Below, piece by piece: positions 1 through 13,400 of a DNA stretch of 64,000 bases (position 1 is the stretch's first letter; each line of letters starts with the position of its first letter). The notes beneath the pieces were generated by a model, which did no database searches, was not told the DNA's origin, and saw only the letters and a list, made by a program, of their open reading frames with translations. The position numbers and the translations under genes are program-made. The DNA is from Opisthocomus hoazin (Eukaryota; Chordata; Aves; Opisthocomiformes; Opisthocomidae), in the NCBI RefSeq assembly GCF_030867145.1, contig NC_134429.1:15562677-15626676 (forward strand). The letters run 5' to 3'.

Positions 1-150
1 GGAGGTGGCCCTGGGGAGAGCAGGGGGACATGAGGGGGAGATGGGGAGAGATGGCGCTGGGGAAAGTGAGGGGACATAAGGGGGACGTGAGGGGAGATGG
101 CACAGGGGAGAGCGAGGGGACATGGGGGGAGATGGCACCTCGGGGTGCTG
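1..150. repeat. G-rich minisatellite, cut by window edge
   Basis: About three degenerate copies of a roughly 45-bp purine-rich unit built from the words ggggagag, gaggggacat and gggagatggc. The array runs off the left edge, so its full length is unknown. The G runs on the plus strand could form G-quadruplexes. No coding role is visible. Confidence 0.7.
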
Positions 151-2606
151 GCAGGGGCGAGCCTCAAAGGAAAGAGAAATAGTGGCGTGAAGGAGAAATA
201 GGGGGTCCACATGGCACCCCAGCACCCAGGGCTTCCATCTCTGCTTGGTCATGCAGCACTTTGGGGCCAAAAATGGGCCAGAAAAGTGTTGCTCCTAAAA
301 ACCCCCAATATAAGCCGCACTCGCCATCACAGGACAGAGCTAGGAGTTGTGGCAAAGGCTTAGTGGAGGAGGGGGTGTAAAGAAATAAAAGATTAAATGA
401 ATAATAAGTACTCCTCCTGAGATTCAGGTGAAAGGTCCTGAGGCTGGGGCAGTCCTTGGGGCTGGCTGATCGCCCTTCCACCATTCAGCCCCGATAACTG
501 AAAATGGAACCGAAAGCAAAAGCAATTAAAAAAGGAAAAGCCAGCAGCTCTCCGGAGCTCGTTCCCTGCCCCGTTCCCACCCCTTCCTCTGTAAAGAGCC
601 TGCTGGCAGGGAAGGCACGAGCTGAGCGAGGACTTGGATGGAGAAAACACGCCAGGCCAAGCCTGCTCTTTCCCTGTGGTCGCTGGAAACTGGGAAAAAC
701 TCCCAGGGAATGGAAGAGAGCGCAGCTTGTTGGTGCTTGGGTTAAAACTGAGCCAAACCATAAAACTCTTCTTTTCTCAGCACCGTACCAGCGCCCAGAG
801 AAGCAGAAATGTTGTGTTGAGCGAGATCCCAACAAGGATCGGAGCTTGTCTTGGCACCTGGGGAAGAAGGTAAACCTCTCCTGTTGAACTGGGGGGAGAT
901 GAGAGGGAAACGACCCCACTAAAACGCACACACAACTACTTACCAGCAGTCTTGAGCAGGACACGTGTAAGCCTGAGCCCTAACGAGTCGCTGGAGAGAC
1001 CAGCAAACTCAAGTCAGCCCCTTTTAAAGAAGCCCACACGGATCCAACGCACCATTTAATTCTTTCCTGGTGAATTTTAGGATTTAAAGCGTGCTCAGGG
1101 TATAAAGGAAACAGGCTGCGCGGCCCCAGCCAGCGGCTAAGGGCTGGTGTGTGCACCCCTCGTTGCTCCAGAGGCACCAGGCGCAGCACAGCGTATGCAC
1201 CGGTATAATCCCACGCTGTGGCAGACTTCCTGGTCTCCTACAGCTTTCCTCGATGTTTTGAATGCCCCAGTCTCTGTTTTGCTCCAAGTAAAATGAGTTG
1301 GTTGTAATCCCTTCAAGCACCCACCGCACAATTATGGATTTACATGGAAAATTCCCTGCTCCCAGCGTTTAAAGACAGCTCCCATTCTCCCCGGACAAGC
1401 TCAGGAGGCACCATCCCACTCCCACCACACGATCATCTGCTTACTGCCCTCTTCCCAAGAGATTTTTAACTCTTTGCTCAGTATTTACAGCCCAAACTTA
1501 GCATGAAGAACATTTCCTGCAAAGAGAGGAGCCATCAGGCGTCCGTCACATGTGGATAGCAAGGAAGGACAGAGTGAGTCACTGAGGTGTAGCCCTTCTC
1601 CTGCAGCAAAGCGCGTTAAGTGCGAGATACCGCCCTCCTAAGATACAGACCTTATCCTGCCGTGCAGTCATAGGGCACTTCAATAATATTGCCAGTGATC
1701 TGGAAATTAAAGAGGCACAAGAAACATTTCAGGAGGTAGCAGAATAGATTTAGGCAGGAAAAAAATTAGTATTAGGAAAAAACAAGGAAGAAACGGCAGG
1801 CTTATCGGGATAAGGAAACAGCGAGCCCTGCATCTTATGACCAACATGTAGCCTGGTGAGCACACCTCCATTGCCACAACCAGGCACAAGCGTTTGATTT
1901 TAAAACGCTTCCCATTTGTTAACAAAGGGACTCAAAACAAGACGCTCCTTTGGCAGCTGGTGTTGTGAGGGATTTCAACCTCCAGCTCACATCCTTGTCT
2001 GCGTGACTCAATGCTTTTATTGGCAATCATGACAGCACCTTGTAATTAGTAAGCTTGGTTGTCAGAGACAATTATGCAAGAGTGGAGTGATTACTCTTCC
2101 GAGGGGATCCGTCACCCCCAGTTTACCTCCCAGGAAAGAAGAGGTAGAGCAGATAATTGACGTAAGGCTGCAGTGAATCAAAAGCCAGCCTGGCCAGCAG
2201 GATTTCCCAAATCCCGTTCTGGTGACAAACCTGTCCCAAAACTGGCTCACTTGGCAAAGCAACGCCAGGCACGTGCTAAAACCGTGAGGCTGCAGAGAAG
2301 CGAGGCAGCGGACTTGAGTGAGTGGCACTGCGGCATTTATGAGTGATGGCTCAGTCACATCTCTTCTGCTGACCACTCTCTGAACCATTCCGGTGCAGGA
2401 AGCTGTACCATGCAACGCTCACCTCTCTGTATCCGGCTCCTGCTCTTGGTGCAGCTTTTGCACCCATGTGACTCCTCAAAAAACCCTTCATTTGCCTTTT
2501 TTAAATGCTAAACCTCTGGGGGAGTCCCTTGCCCTACTCCTAAGCGTCCATAAAAGACATCCAAGAAAAGCACATGAACTTGTGGTAAGCTTTACATTTA
2601 TTACTT

Positions 2607-2668
2607 AGAATCGTAGAATCATTAAGGTTGGAAAAGACCTCTAAGATCATCAAGTCCAACCATCACCC
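2607..2668 (-). mobile_element. CR1 LINE 3' end fragment
   Basis: The minus strand carries the CR1 3' tail signature: the words ggttggactt, gatcttagaggtc and ttttccaacc, followed by repeats of gattctacgattct. Only about 60 bp can be assigned. The insertion is old and heavily 5'-truncated, the usual state of avian CR1 copies. Confidence 0.8.
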
Positions 2669-2830
2669 CATCAGGGTCTGAACCTCTCTTGGCCATATAA
2701 AGGGCTGCAGATTTAAAAGTGGTAATGCCCCAATTCAGACTGGGACCATCCCAAACAGGAACACAACTGTCACTGTGGTGAATTTGCACTTGTAGGCAGT
2801 ACCACAAGAAAGCCACCTTCACAAAGTAGA

Positions 2831-3165
2831 ACAGACAAAGCCAACTGCTCAAAATAGTTTTCAAACAATCAGAGCATTTAGTCTTTAAACCATCTCCCCA
2901 CAGAAGAAACTGCAGCCAACATTTGGCTGAATGAAAATGAACAGGGCTGTAGCAGCCCACACATTAAAACCTTCCCCTTTCCCACCTCGAGAAAGGGTGG
3001 TCAGAGAGACAAGGCCAACCGCTCAAAATAGTTTTCAAACAATCAGAGCATTTAGTCCTTCAATCATCTCCTCGCAGAAGAAACTGCAGCCAACATTTTG
3101 GCTGAATGAAAATGAACGGGGCTGTAGCAGCCCACACATTAAAACCTTCCCCTTTCCCACCCTGA
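2831..3165. repeat. Tandem duplication, unit about 175 bp
   Basis: Two head-to-tail copies at about 2831-2990 and 3006-3165, offset by 174-175 bp. Shared words include gctcaaaatagttttcaaac, cagaagaaactgcagccaac and gctgtagcagcccacacatt. The copies differ by scattered substitutions and a one-base indel, so the event is not very recent. I recognise no gene or transposon in the unit. Confidence 0.9.
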
Positions 3166-4059
3166 GACCAGAATTCAAATTGTAGTTTTGCCCTCCTAAT
3201 TAATATCTGCCTTAATGACGTAACTTAGCTAGAATAGTGACAACAGCATCCCATGTAGAGCTCTGAGCACGTGAGGAGGAAACCACTGCCCAAGAAGTGC
3301 TTTGTCACAGCAACTGATGCACAACCCTTCGCGTTTTTCAGTGTCTCCGCTCACCTGGTACTAACACCGACTGCTCTCTGCATATCTGAGATTTAAAATG
3401 GTCAACAAACTCAGTGCTTGTCTCAAGGAAAAGTGCATCTGTTTGACATGCTATGAAAAAGGAATTACTACTCCCCGAGATAGGTGCTGCCGCTTTGGGT
3501 AAGCTGACTGCGCCACGAGTTTCAGAGGAGGAAGATCCTCTACTCCCCCTTTCCAAAAGCTGTTCTGTTACATGACACGAAGAGAATGGGACTTTAAAAA
3601 AGTTATTTCTAACTAAAACTGCCATGAGCTTTCTAGGGATATAAATGCCAATTTGTTGATGTCCCAAGAGATTAGCTTCCAGCTCCAGAAAAATCAAACC
3701 GACCGTCTCCTGGCTGGAAATCAGGGGTTTACCCAGGAGAGACGAGGAGTGCCTTGCTCATTTTTCCAGCAGACAGCGCAGCGGCCAAGCGCTACGTTTT
3801 ATATCGTGCTCTAATGCTCTTCCACTTCCAAGTCCTGTCTGAAGGATTCCACAGCCCATGCCCGTAGAAGGGGAATACCTGCATTTCTCACATCTGTTCT
3901 CAGGCCCTGCCAACTGGAATCATTTTAGCCACAGATTTCTACTCGTTATGTTCAAAATGGTAACTTTTATGTTAAGGAAATTCTCTTCGCTCTGGAAAAA
4001 GCACCAGAGAAGGATTTGAGTGCAGGGACGCTGACCTCAGAAATACAGACAGACCAATC

Positions 4060-7000
4060 AAGCAACATTATGATAAAGTGTTTATTCATTTTTTTTTTAA
4101 ATATCAAATTTTTTTACACATCAATTTCGTTGATAAACAGTCCCCCAATATTAATAAAAAAACAAAAATCAAAAAAAAGAATCAAGTGTGTATTACTTTG
4201 GGCAGAACCACATCCCATTCTCTGATGACACGACCACTCCTCCCTTCAGCCACCTGCGAGGACAGCCGCAGTATGTTCAGCCCAGAAGAGTAAATGACAC
4301 AAATGCAACCAACTTTAGGATTCCTGAGTATTGATTCCCTCAAGTTCCTTAAGTGAGTCTGTAAAACTCTTAAGCTAAAAAGCATCAGTCAGAGTAACCC
4401 AAACGGCTACGCATTTGGATCACGGGCTAAGCCTCGTCTACACAGTGCAGGAAGAAATCTCTTGAGTGCTTCAGAAGGGAATGATGTACACGAAACCGAC
4501 CCCATTTCCCAAGCTGGCTTCCAAGAGAGGCAGGCAGAAATACCTCGATTTCTCCTCTTAGAATTCACGTTAGAATTCTGGGGAGCAGTTCGGCAAGAAG
4601 TCCAAGTCTGGTGAAAAGACCTCTAGGGTCCGTTCCTCCTTCTATTTGTAAATGGCATAGTGTTTTAAAGAAAACTTATATGGAAGTTAAGCATTCAGCA
4701 AGTACACTTGAATATTGCTACTTCTGAGGAAAGGAGGAGGCAAGAGGGAGAGACAAAGACAGAAAAAAGGGAACGTACCTAGGAGGTACAAGGTTAACAG
4801 TCCTGGAGACCAAGTGTCTACGTAGAAAGTTGAACATACGTAGCAACAAGGCAGAGATTGTCATGAAAATGCAGCATAGCTCAGCTCTGTCCAGCTGCAG
4901 GTAAACATGCCAGGGACCATCACCAGGATATATTTCCTCCTCTTGTCAGAATTATCTGTGCCCAGAAACTTTCAGATGTCGATATTTCACTAAACACCAC
5001 CTCTAAACTCACCTAGAGCCCCACATACAGAAACACGCATCCTGTGAGAGGCTGAGCAAATTCCTTCAGTATCTTTACAGAAGGGAATACATCTCAGAAA
5101 CCAACAGCAAGGTACATGACCACAGTGGCTTCAGGAACACCCAGAGACAAGCTCTACAGACCAACGAGGGTCCCCACAGGTGCTGGCATCTTTATGAAGC
5201 AGCTTCCCAGTGTTGCTTCGTTCTCTACAGATGGACTTTCCATACTGAAGTCCTTTTGCTGAGCTGATGTGACATTAGTACATTGGAGCACTGACGGACG
5301 AGGAGGGGGAAGAGAAGAGAGTGAAGAGCCTTATTTTAGGCCAGGGTACACGGCTGCTTGGAAACCTGAACAGCTTTTGACGCTCACTTTGTCCCCTGCT
5401 CTGGCCAACAAGCTGTAGCAGTCTGCCATCTGTGCTTAAACCAAAGTATTCCCACCTCATGGGCCAGGTAAGCACAGAGACCAGTTAAGGGATTGCTAAA
5501 GGCTGAGCAGAGGATGCATGCATACAGCAGAGAGGACACACATGCACATTAAAACAGAAGACAACTTTTAGACAGCATTTGCTAAATACATGTCCTATTA
5601 CATTTTATTTTAACCTTAAATACTCACCACTGCCCAGATTTTCTCCAGCATAAGTCTTGCTCCTAAAAAAACTATTCTCTAATTTAGCAGCATGTAGCCG
5701 TTCACTCAAAGCAAGGCTCCGAAATTAAGAAATTCAAATCACCAGGCTTGGACCAACTTGATGAAATAGTTTTACAAGTATTTATCGGTTGGGGGTCAGG
5801 CTTTGTTTCTAGCAGTTTGGAGAAAGTTACCCAGGAAATTCTAGCACTATTGATAAATGCTTCAGTACAGCTTTGGCAGAAGGGCAGATTTCAAAAATTG
5901 TATTTGACAAAGAATAAAACTGAGCATTGAAGCAAATTGGCTGATGCTCTAAAGCTTTCATAGCATAAATTCTGTATATGCAATCTAAGTAAATGTGGCC
6001 ATAAAACTAGAGCCTTTAACCAGTTTGGTACAAAGCAGCAGCACTTCATCTAGCTATTAGCAATTGCTTCTAAAAACATAAAGTGTAAATACGGAAAGGG
6101 TATAAGATTGAATGGCTAACATTGGATGCTTCACGAAGCTGGCAGCAGATGAACCAGCAGGCTACGGGCGCAAAGTCAGCTCTCGTGCATCCGAGGGCCA
6201 ACCTGCAGCTGGTATCTGCATACCAGATCGGGGCTGCTCCAAGGACCCCCTCATTGAGACCCGTAGCGGGAGGCAGGAGCAGACTCGGCCACTGAGACTG
6301 AGCATGCGAGAGCTGGGAGCTTCATTCTTGTTGCTGCTTTTGAATGTGAACCAGATGCAGAGGGGAATGGGTCTAATACATCTTATCTCCTAAGGCTTCT
6401 AGAGAGAGATCTGATGACACTGTACTCCTGTACCAGCACAAGCGTTACCCTTTGCAGAGGGGGCTCTCGCTGATTTGAGGTGCCTATCGTAAGGAGAATA
6501 TTTTAAAAACTTCAGCAGGGGTAACTGACCACCCGCCCAGTAAAGATCACAAAGCTGTAGTCTTGCCTCAGTAACTCATTTTGAACGGAGCTTCAAGCAA
6601 ATTACAGGATGCTGCTCTGGCAAGGGGTCCCCGAACACTGCTTCCTACATACGCACAGAGCAATGCCTGCTGCCAGCATCACAAGTAGTGGGATATGAGC
6701 TAAACGTGCCTGGGAGCCGCAGGCCTAACTGGTACGTCCACAGCTCAGGCAGAAGCTCCATGTGACAGACAGAGGAATGCCTTAAAGCTCTTCGTTATTC
6801 TAAAGGATCTCCTGACTGCCCAAGCGCCTAAGAAAAATCTGACAACCACCGCTCACTGACATCAGAAACTCCTGCAAGTTCACAGATGAAACCAAATTTG
6901 CGTTGTTTTTGAATGCTACCCTGAATGAAAAAAGCCTAGCATACACATAGGCAAATCTGCTAAGCAACAGGGAAAACAAAACACCAGGGACACAGGCCGG

Positions 7001-8516
7001 AGACAGTGATAACAACAAATGAAAGCCATGAACAAAAACGTATTTCCAGCCGCTGCTGACCCATCGCTTCAGGTTTAGCTCAAAGCAGAAAGTTCAAGAT
7101 GAACACTTGACACAAAGCCACTTCTCAGATTTGCAAGTGGGACTAAGTAAAAGTTCCTACTTAGAATTTGGTATCGTGTTTCAGCCACACTTTCCTTCCC
7201 CTTCCCCAGCCCCAACAGTGTTCTGGGGCTCTGCAGAGCATCACAAAGTAGCTCATCCCCCCCCCAAAAAAAAGCACCTGGAAAGGGCATCCCACAGCAC
7301 AGCCTCGGTGAGTCCTCATCGTGCAGGCAACTCACCAGGGACTTCCCAGAAGGCCACGATGGTTGTAACGCAGAAGCCACGTCAGTGCATTTGTTTCATC
7401 AACCCTATTGGGGAGCCCTCACTCTTTAAGAGGTCTCAAATTCGTACCCCAGCTCCAGGCTTTCTGCAGTTTGCATTTCCACAGCCGAGAGGCTGATCAT
7501 CCCCAAACATCGAGACAAACCAGAGCAGAGCAGACTTCTTCACTCCCCGGATCACATCCCCGCTCGGTGCGTAGAGAACGCAGCCACTGAAACAGTTCAT
7601 TCTTCCAGGGGCAGAGGGGGATTAAGAGCTGTAACACATGGTTGGTTTGCTAAACAATTTCACTGTTAAGGTTTTGCCTTAAAGTGGTTGAGCTTGTTCT
7701 TTTGTATGGGGGAAACATGATGTGGGCAAGAATAGGAAAAAAAAAAAGTAAAATACTCCTTTTCCCTTCCCCTCCCCGCTACAATTAATACCAGCACATC
7801 TTCAAATAAGTTAAAATGTCTCTTAAGTTTTGGTAGCACCAAATTCTATCCCTTCCCTTCTTCTATCCCCACGTTGTAAACTTGAACACGCTGGCCCAAG
7901 AGCATAAAAGGGTTTGGCAATAATAGGCATCAGCCTTCCCCATGCACACACAAAAACGCCCTCCACCCCTCGCTCCGCTTGCCGTGCTATGCGTCTGTGG
8001 GCACCTACATACCTTTAGTAGCTGCCACAATAGTTTCACCAGCGTCGCCGATGGACAGTGGGTTACAAAGCGCAGGAGAGCTAAAACAAATCCACAAAGT
8101 TCATTGGGGCAAGCGCTGTTTCGCGTCCGCACCGTACCGAACTCGGCGTGCAGCTCCTGTCCCGTGCGCACGGTCAATTCACTTCGCAATCCGCTTCGCG
8201 CTGGACAGGGCGGTGACCTTAAATGGCTTCTACTTTTTATTCGTAACATTGGAGCTTCCTCTAAAATTGTACATTTAAATGAAAACTTTAATTTTAATCC
8301 AGTATGCATAATTAAAAGCTATCCTGTCCACGCAATGCTAGGAAGCTTTCTTTCTTTTAAAAGGCCAAATCTAATGAGTGAAACAGAAGAGACAAGTTAC
8401 TTTGGCTGCAAATAATTAAAAATTGAGCTCAGCATTCTGCTTGTACATGATGATGTACATAATTCAGATATGTCCTTTGAAAGAAAAGATACCCTAGTCA
8501 GCTACCTCTTCCGTAG
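4060..8516 (-). other. Probable 3' UTR of the DDI2/RSC1A1 terminal exon
   Basis: This AT-rich stretch follows the RSC1A1 stop codon and shows no convincing coding segment or splice pattern. Minus-strand AATAAA hexamers occur at 8236-8241, 5604-5609 and 4081-4086. The last has a GT-rich region just downstream and is my choice for the distal end, giving a 3' UTR of about 4.4 kb. From memory, human DDI2 transcripts also have a long 3' UTR. Shorter forms ending at the nearer hexamers are possible. Confidence 0.5.
4081..4086 (-). terminator. Poly(A) signal AATAAA, candidate distal end of DDI2/RSC1A1
   Basis: Minus-strand AATAAA, followed about 30 bases downstream by a GT-rich segment (ttgattggtctgtctgt). 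This is the usual arrangement of a vertebrate cleavage and polyadenylation site. Use by this gene is inferred from position. Confidence 0.5.
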
Positions 8517-10414
8517 TTACGCAGGAACAACAATACTCTTGGCTAGCAAAATGAGAAGAGCCAGATCTGCATTTCCATCTGCTTGTTCCAAAGCCTCAAG
8601 AGCTTCCTGCGCGGTAAAACCTGCGCCGAGGATCCGATCAACATCAGCCACGGGGAAAGCAGGCGGTGGAGAAACACCCGAGGTCAGTCCAGCACAGCCA
8701 GCTGGTGGGCTCAGTAGTGGTTCCTCAGGCCCACCCAAAGGCTGCGGACCCTCAGGAGCAGAACTGCTGCTTTCCCCAGGTGCTCCTGTGCACAGGCACC
8801 CAGCATCTTGAGGCGCACCCTCACCCAAAGCAGGTTTAGAGAAAACGGATGCGTTTTGCTCCAAAGTCGGACTAGCTGGACTCCAACAACCTTCTGCCAA
8901 AACCTCTGCCTCCTCAGAGCTCTGCTGCTGGTCAGAAGTCGCCGCAGAATTCACCACGACCAAATCACTCTTACCTGAAAACTTCTGACTCTCTAACACA
9001 CCTTCTCCGAGAGCTGACTGCATGTGACTGACAGACCCAACGCTGATGTCTGCGCCAGAAACACAAGGCTGTTTCCCCTCCGCTCTCCCACCTTCAGACC
9101 TCACCTCACAGAAGGAACAACGCTGTTCCTGGCTGGCTGCATCTGAGCCTTTCTGCTCATCATCAGAAAGCCCCTTCTGTTGTGCTGCTGGCTCTGTGGG
9201 AACCATTTCCAGCTGAGAGACTTCTTCAGAGGTGAGGATTTTACCTTCTCCTTTCCGACTGATAATCAAGAGTTTGTGCAGCTCTTTCAAGGCTGATGCT
9301 AGAGAGAAGCATGGGTCTTCTGCAGGCCTTCCTGGATCCATATCCAGCTGATGGAAGCTGGAGGGAGAAAAGCTGTCTTCAGCTGCCAAATCAGACAATT
9401 GATTATACTTTGTAGGAATTTCACTAGTGCTTTTAGACTGCAGGACATCACCGGTGGACAGCGGATCACTCAAGGAGGATGCAGACTTCAGCGACTCCAC
9501 CTCCATGGAAAAGGCGTCTGAGTTCAGGTCAGACACACTTCTGTCCTCAGCCTGTTGCTGTAGCTCACTTGCTGAGCTGTGCGCTTCATCTACAGACTGC
9601 TCAGCGACATCTATTTCCATGAAGGCTTCCGTATGCGTGTAGCTACAGGAGGCTGACATTCGGATACTCCCTTTTACAGAGCAAAGACCCGTGTTCTCCA
9701 GTCCATCTCTGCTTGTTTCTGTAGGAGGATTTTCTGGTTGGCTGGCTTCTTCCACAACGGGTTTCTCCACCCCACCACGGCAAGGAGGTTCTGGGTCAGT
9801 TGTCTCTGTTTGCTTCTCCAGATGATCCTTCTCTGGTTCTCTGCACATCTGATGGTCTACAGGAAGCTCACGCTCTTGCTCCTGTTCCGCCCGTTCTGAA
9901 GACAGACATTCACCTTTATTTTGCCCATGCTTAGCAGCAGTGTCAGCCAAACTATTTTCTTTTCTCACTTCCAAAGGATGTTCCTGACCACAGTCTTGTT
10001 CTTTAGCGTTACATTCCTTTAGACTGTCAGCAATAAATGTTTCTTTGAGTGTCTTCTGTGAAAGGCAAGCTGGATTGCAACAGGTTTCCTCCCCCGTCTG
10101 GGGAGAAGGGTCGTTATTTGCCAAGGAAGCGTTATTGGAAGGATGCTGTAATAAGAGAGGATGCTCTTTTTCTGGGGATATCTGGCATTCAGTTGAAGAC
10201 TCAAAAGACTTGACGGCTCTAGGATCAATGGGCTCTGCGAGACTAGATTTGGATGAGCAAATTGAAGCAGGGGCAGAGACAGAACGATCAAGTAATTGAT
10301 TTGTGGGATTACAGATCTTGGAATTTAGTCCTGAAGACTGGACTGGATTTTGAAACCCATCAGAAGCTGGTAATGAGGGCATTTCCAGTGAGGTAGTTTC
10401 TTTGTCACTATTCT
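8517..10414 (-). CDS. RSC1A1: RSC1A1 (RS1) reading frame in one exon, in phase with DDI2
   Basis: Regulatory solute carrier protein family 1 member 1. The human protein (617 aa, described as intronless) modulates SGLT1 and other transporters and carries a C-terminal UBA domain. Here the ATG at 10382 (MPSLPASDGF) opens a 621-residue frame. It is largely low-complexity, acidic and Ser/Glu-rich, with conserved islands such as TEAFMEID and SALKELHKLLIISRK. The last 44 residues are a UBA fold (DVDRILGAGFTAQEALEAL, then GNADLALLILLAK, ending IVVPA). The human regulatory tripeptides QSP and QCP are not present in this frame. The exon is open for ten more codons upstream to an acceptor (ctgccttctgttag, exon from 10414), so it can be the last coding exon of DDI2 as well as a stand-alone frame. 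Identity is secure; which product is made is inferred. Confidence 0.93.
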
Positions 10415-13400
10415 CTAACAGAAGGCAGAAAGAAAGAAGTGGTCAGGACACAGAAAAAAAACAGTTTTCACTGTAGTACCAAAAACTTATAAACCGATGG
10501 CTATAAATACCTGGTCTGTGGCCCACTCCAGCTGCAGTAAACACACACTACATGCATCAAGGCTTCTGACGTTCTGTTTGGGTTAGGAAACAAACACACC
10601 AAACTCGTGTTAGCACTCAGAGCACACCACATGCATGGTTATAGTCCTGCGACCTCGCAGCTCCCCTCCCGACTGTCCCTCCAGACAAGCGCACAAGCAG
10701 CAGGAGCTGCTCAGGGTCACTGCCTTCCAGAAGGAGTTCTGCCTGGGAAATTTGTTACATCAAGTCAAAAATAACTCTGCTGGAGAACAATTTAAAGGCT
10801 GTTCTGTACTACGTACACTGCAGAGTGCTCTGTGGGTGATGCTACTCGGCACAGGGCACGAGTCTAGCACTGTACTGGTTTGTCCTCCATACAGCTGAAG
10901 ATATTCAGGAGCCACATTTCGGGGAAACGAGAACTGAGATGGCACCACAATTCTCGGGGTGTGCTCCCAGCAGCTATGGCCTTGCCATGGCTAGTGTCAG
11001 CGCAGGACAGGGAAGGCGAGGAAACACCAGCTTGCTACAAAAGGGAAGCGTCAGGATCTTAGGGTGAAAGGCAGAAATCCCCAATAGGAACTGCTGCCCG
11101 AAGCTGGCACGAGCAAAGCAAAGGAAGGGAGAGCTAGCAGTCAAACCCAGCTCACTGCTCACTGCTCCACACGGAGAACGGATGAATTGCAGATCTCTAT
11201 CAGCAGCACCAAACACTGGGTCTCGTTATCAGGACAGTTTAAGCAAGTTCACTTATCTTGCTAATAGTCTAATCTTGCTAAGGTATCAGCTCTCCTGATC
11301 TTGTTAAATTTCTAACATGACCTTTGCTGTCAGAGCGCCTGGTCTTCCATTACAGCCCTACTGTCCAGTGTCAGACATCCGAACGGCGATCCAGATTTTC
11401 TGCTGCGTGATTTGTTGCACTAGTTCCCTTTCTCTTTCCAAAGGCCTCCAAACTCAGTGGTCTTAAACACTGTTTCACCTTAAGTCTTTCTCTTTTTACC
11501 GATACCCAGGTGCACTGGCGCACAACTAACCATGCTCACGGGTACAGCCAGGATTGCCTTGAAGTTCCACACCAGGGAAGAAGTCTGCCTTTTCCACCCT
11601 CAGCTACCTGTTTCTTTTATTCTCCGTTAAACAAAAACGGTGCGCTACATGCTGCGGGTACTGCACCTCTGATCGATACGCTTTGGTATAACGCACAGCG
11701 GCCGCTGCAGAGCGATCCCGTCTGTTGGCTGCACATCTGGTCTTAGTGCAGCTGCAATAACTTGGCAACGCTGGAGTACTAAAAAGCCAGAATTATCCTG
11801 CGGATTGTCAAACCGCTCCCCTTTCATAGGGGCGGCAAAGAGGCTTGCGACACCGGATGAAAAGCGGAGGGATCTTTTTCTGTTTCTGCGCGGCAGGATT
11901 ACGTTCCCGCTCTCTGCTGCCAAGCCAGTCCTTCAGAGAGGAAGCAGACCTGTCTTTTGACTCAGCGGTAACAAGGGTCTGGTCAGTCAAACCCGTCCCA
12001 GATTTGCAGTCACTCAGACAGCAGCAGCAGCTGGTGTTCTGCCAAGTGCTCCTCAGCGTCACCCTGCCGAGACCCACCACCATCCTCCTCCCAGGGTACC
12101 TACAGGGGTTGAATCCCAGCCCCATCGTGGGTATCGATCCAGCTAACGCCCCGAGCAAACCCTTCTCCACAAAGCGCACTATCAGGGATAAATTCCTCTC
12201 TGTATTAGGAAAAGCCCGAGTTGCGCAGGTGACGGCAGTGCCTTTCTTACACCGCGCCTGTCTGGATGAAAAGCTGTACAGGGGGTAAACTACCTGAATA
12301 TGCCTCCTCCTACAGCAACTGTCGTCTTGCTGCCAGTTTTGTAAATCCCCCGTAATCGCAGCCTTGTTACCAGTGGTGGTGGTGGGGAAAACACTGCATC
12401 TTGGCAGAAAAGAGCAAGCTCACAGACAGAAACGAAGCAGACGTGGAGGATCCAGACCGCAGTAAAACACACCAGGACTGCACTATCACCTCAGCTGCCT
12501 TGCCGTAGGTGTCGAAACACCAGCAAGCCAGCTGACAGAAATTATGAGGCTTGCTGAAGTGGGCTTTGGGGGATTAAATAAAGCTCAAGAACAATCCAGG
12601 TGTGTTCAGAATGAGAACTTTAATCGCCTACAGATGTACACAGCGATTTCTCTTGTACCATCTACCAGAAGGCAGCAAAAATTCAAGCTGTTATGAAAGA
12701 ACACAGGCCTTGAAGCGAGCTGAGCATCCTTAGTGCTGCATTTTGTGCTCTCTCTCTCCCTCTCCAGTTTCCTGTTCTTTCTCTCGGTTTTCCTGGCACC
12801 ATCTAGCAGCAGCTAATAGTTTTGGAAGAGGGGGAGAGGGTACACATTAGTATTTTGACATCTTAGGATACAGCCAACAAAAGCCTGTGGGCCAGAGGCT
12901 TATAATAAATCTACGACTTACACACGGTCCATCTGAACAAGACCTACCTTAGCTCTGTGCACTGGTGTTCTACCAGCATTAAGGGAATACAGAAAATGGA
13001 TTTCCTGTTCTCATAAATATTTTACATTCCTCTAGGGTTCAGCATCAATGGAGAGCGGCAGACTGCTGATTAGTCTGAACAAAGCCGCGTGGTCTTTAGA
13101 ACCGTATTGGTACATAAGCAGCTTTCATTTAAGTCATTTTAGGCACTTTTCATTTTAAAGCACTCGACTAAAATGCTTTTATTGTAAAAAAATCATATCT
13201 TTTGGGCCAAGGTTTGCTTTTTATTTGACAATTTCAGCAGAGAACTACATCCAGTCAACTACGATCTCTGCAAAATCTCATCCGAAATGGAGAGACACTG
13301 TAAAAATCAACCCAGGCTTCACCAGGCTCAAAGTTTTAACAGGAAAAGAACTAATATTTACATCTGCACATTTTCTCTGCCAGGTTATGTGGAGAGACGC

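Larger units (their letters stand above)
151..4060. other. Downstream flank of DDI2/RSC1A1, no recognised gene
   Basis: About 3.9 kb in which I recognise no conserved gene. It holds a CR1 3' end fragment and a 175-bp tandem duplication, listed separately. A plus-strand open stretch at 504-887 ends in a segment bounded by a good acceptor (tttctcag, ending at 780) and a donor-like aag|gtaaac near 871. Its peptide matches nothing I know, so I do not call it a gene. The remaining open frames are short and look random. Confidence 0.5.
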
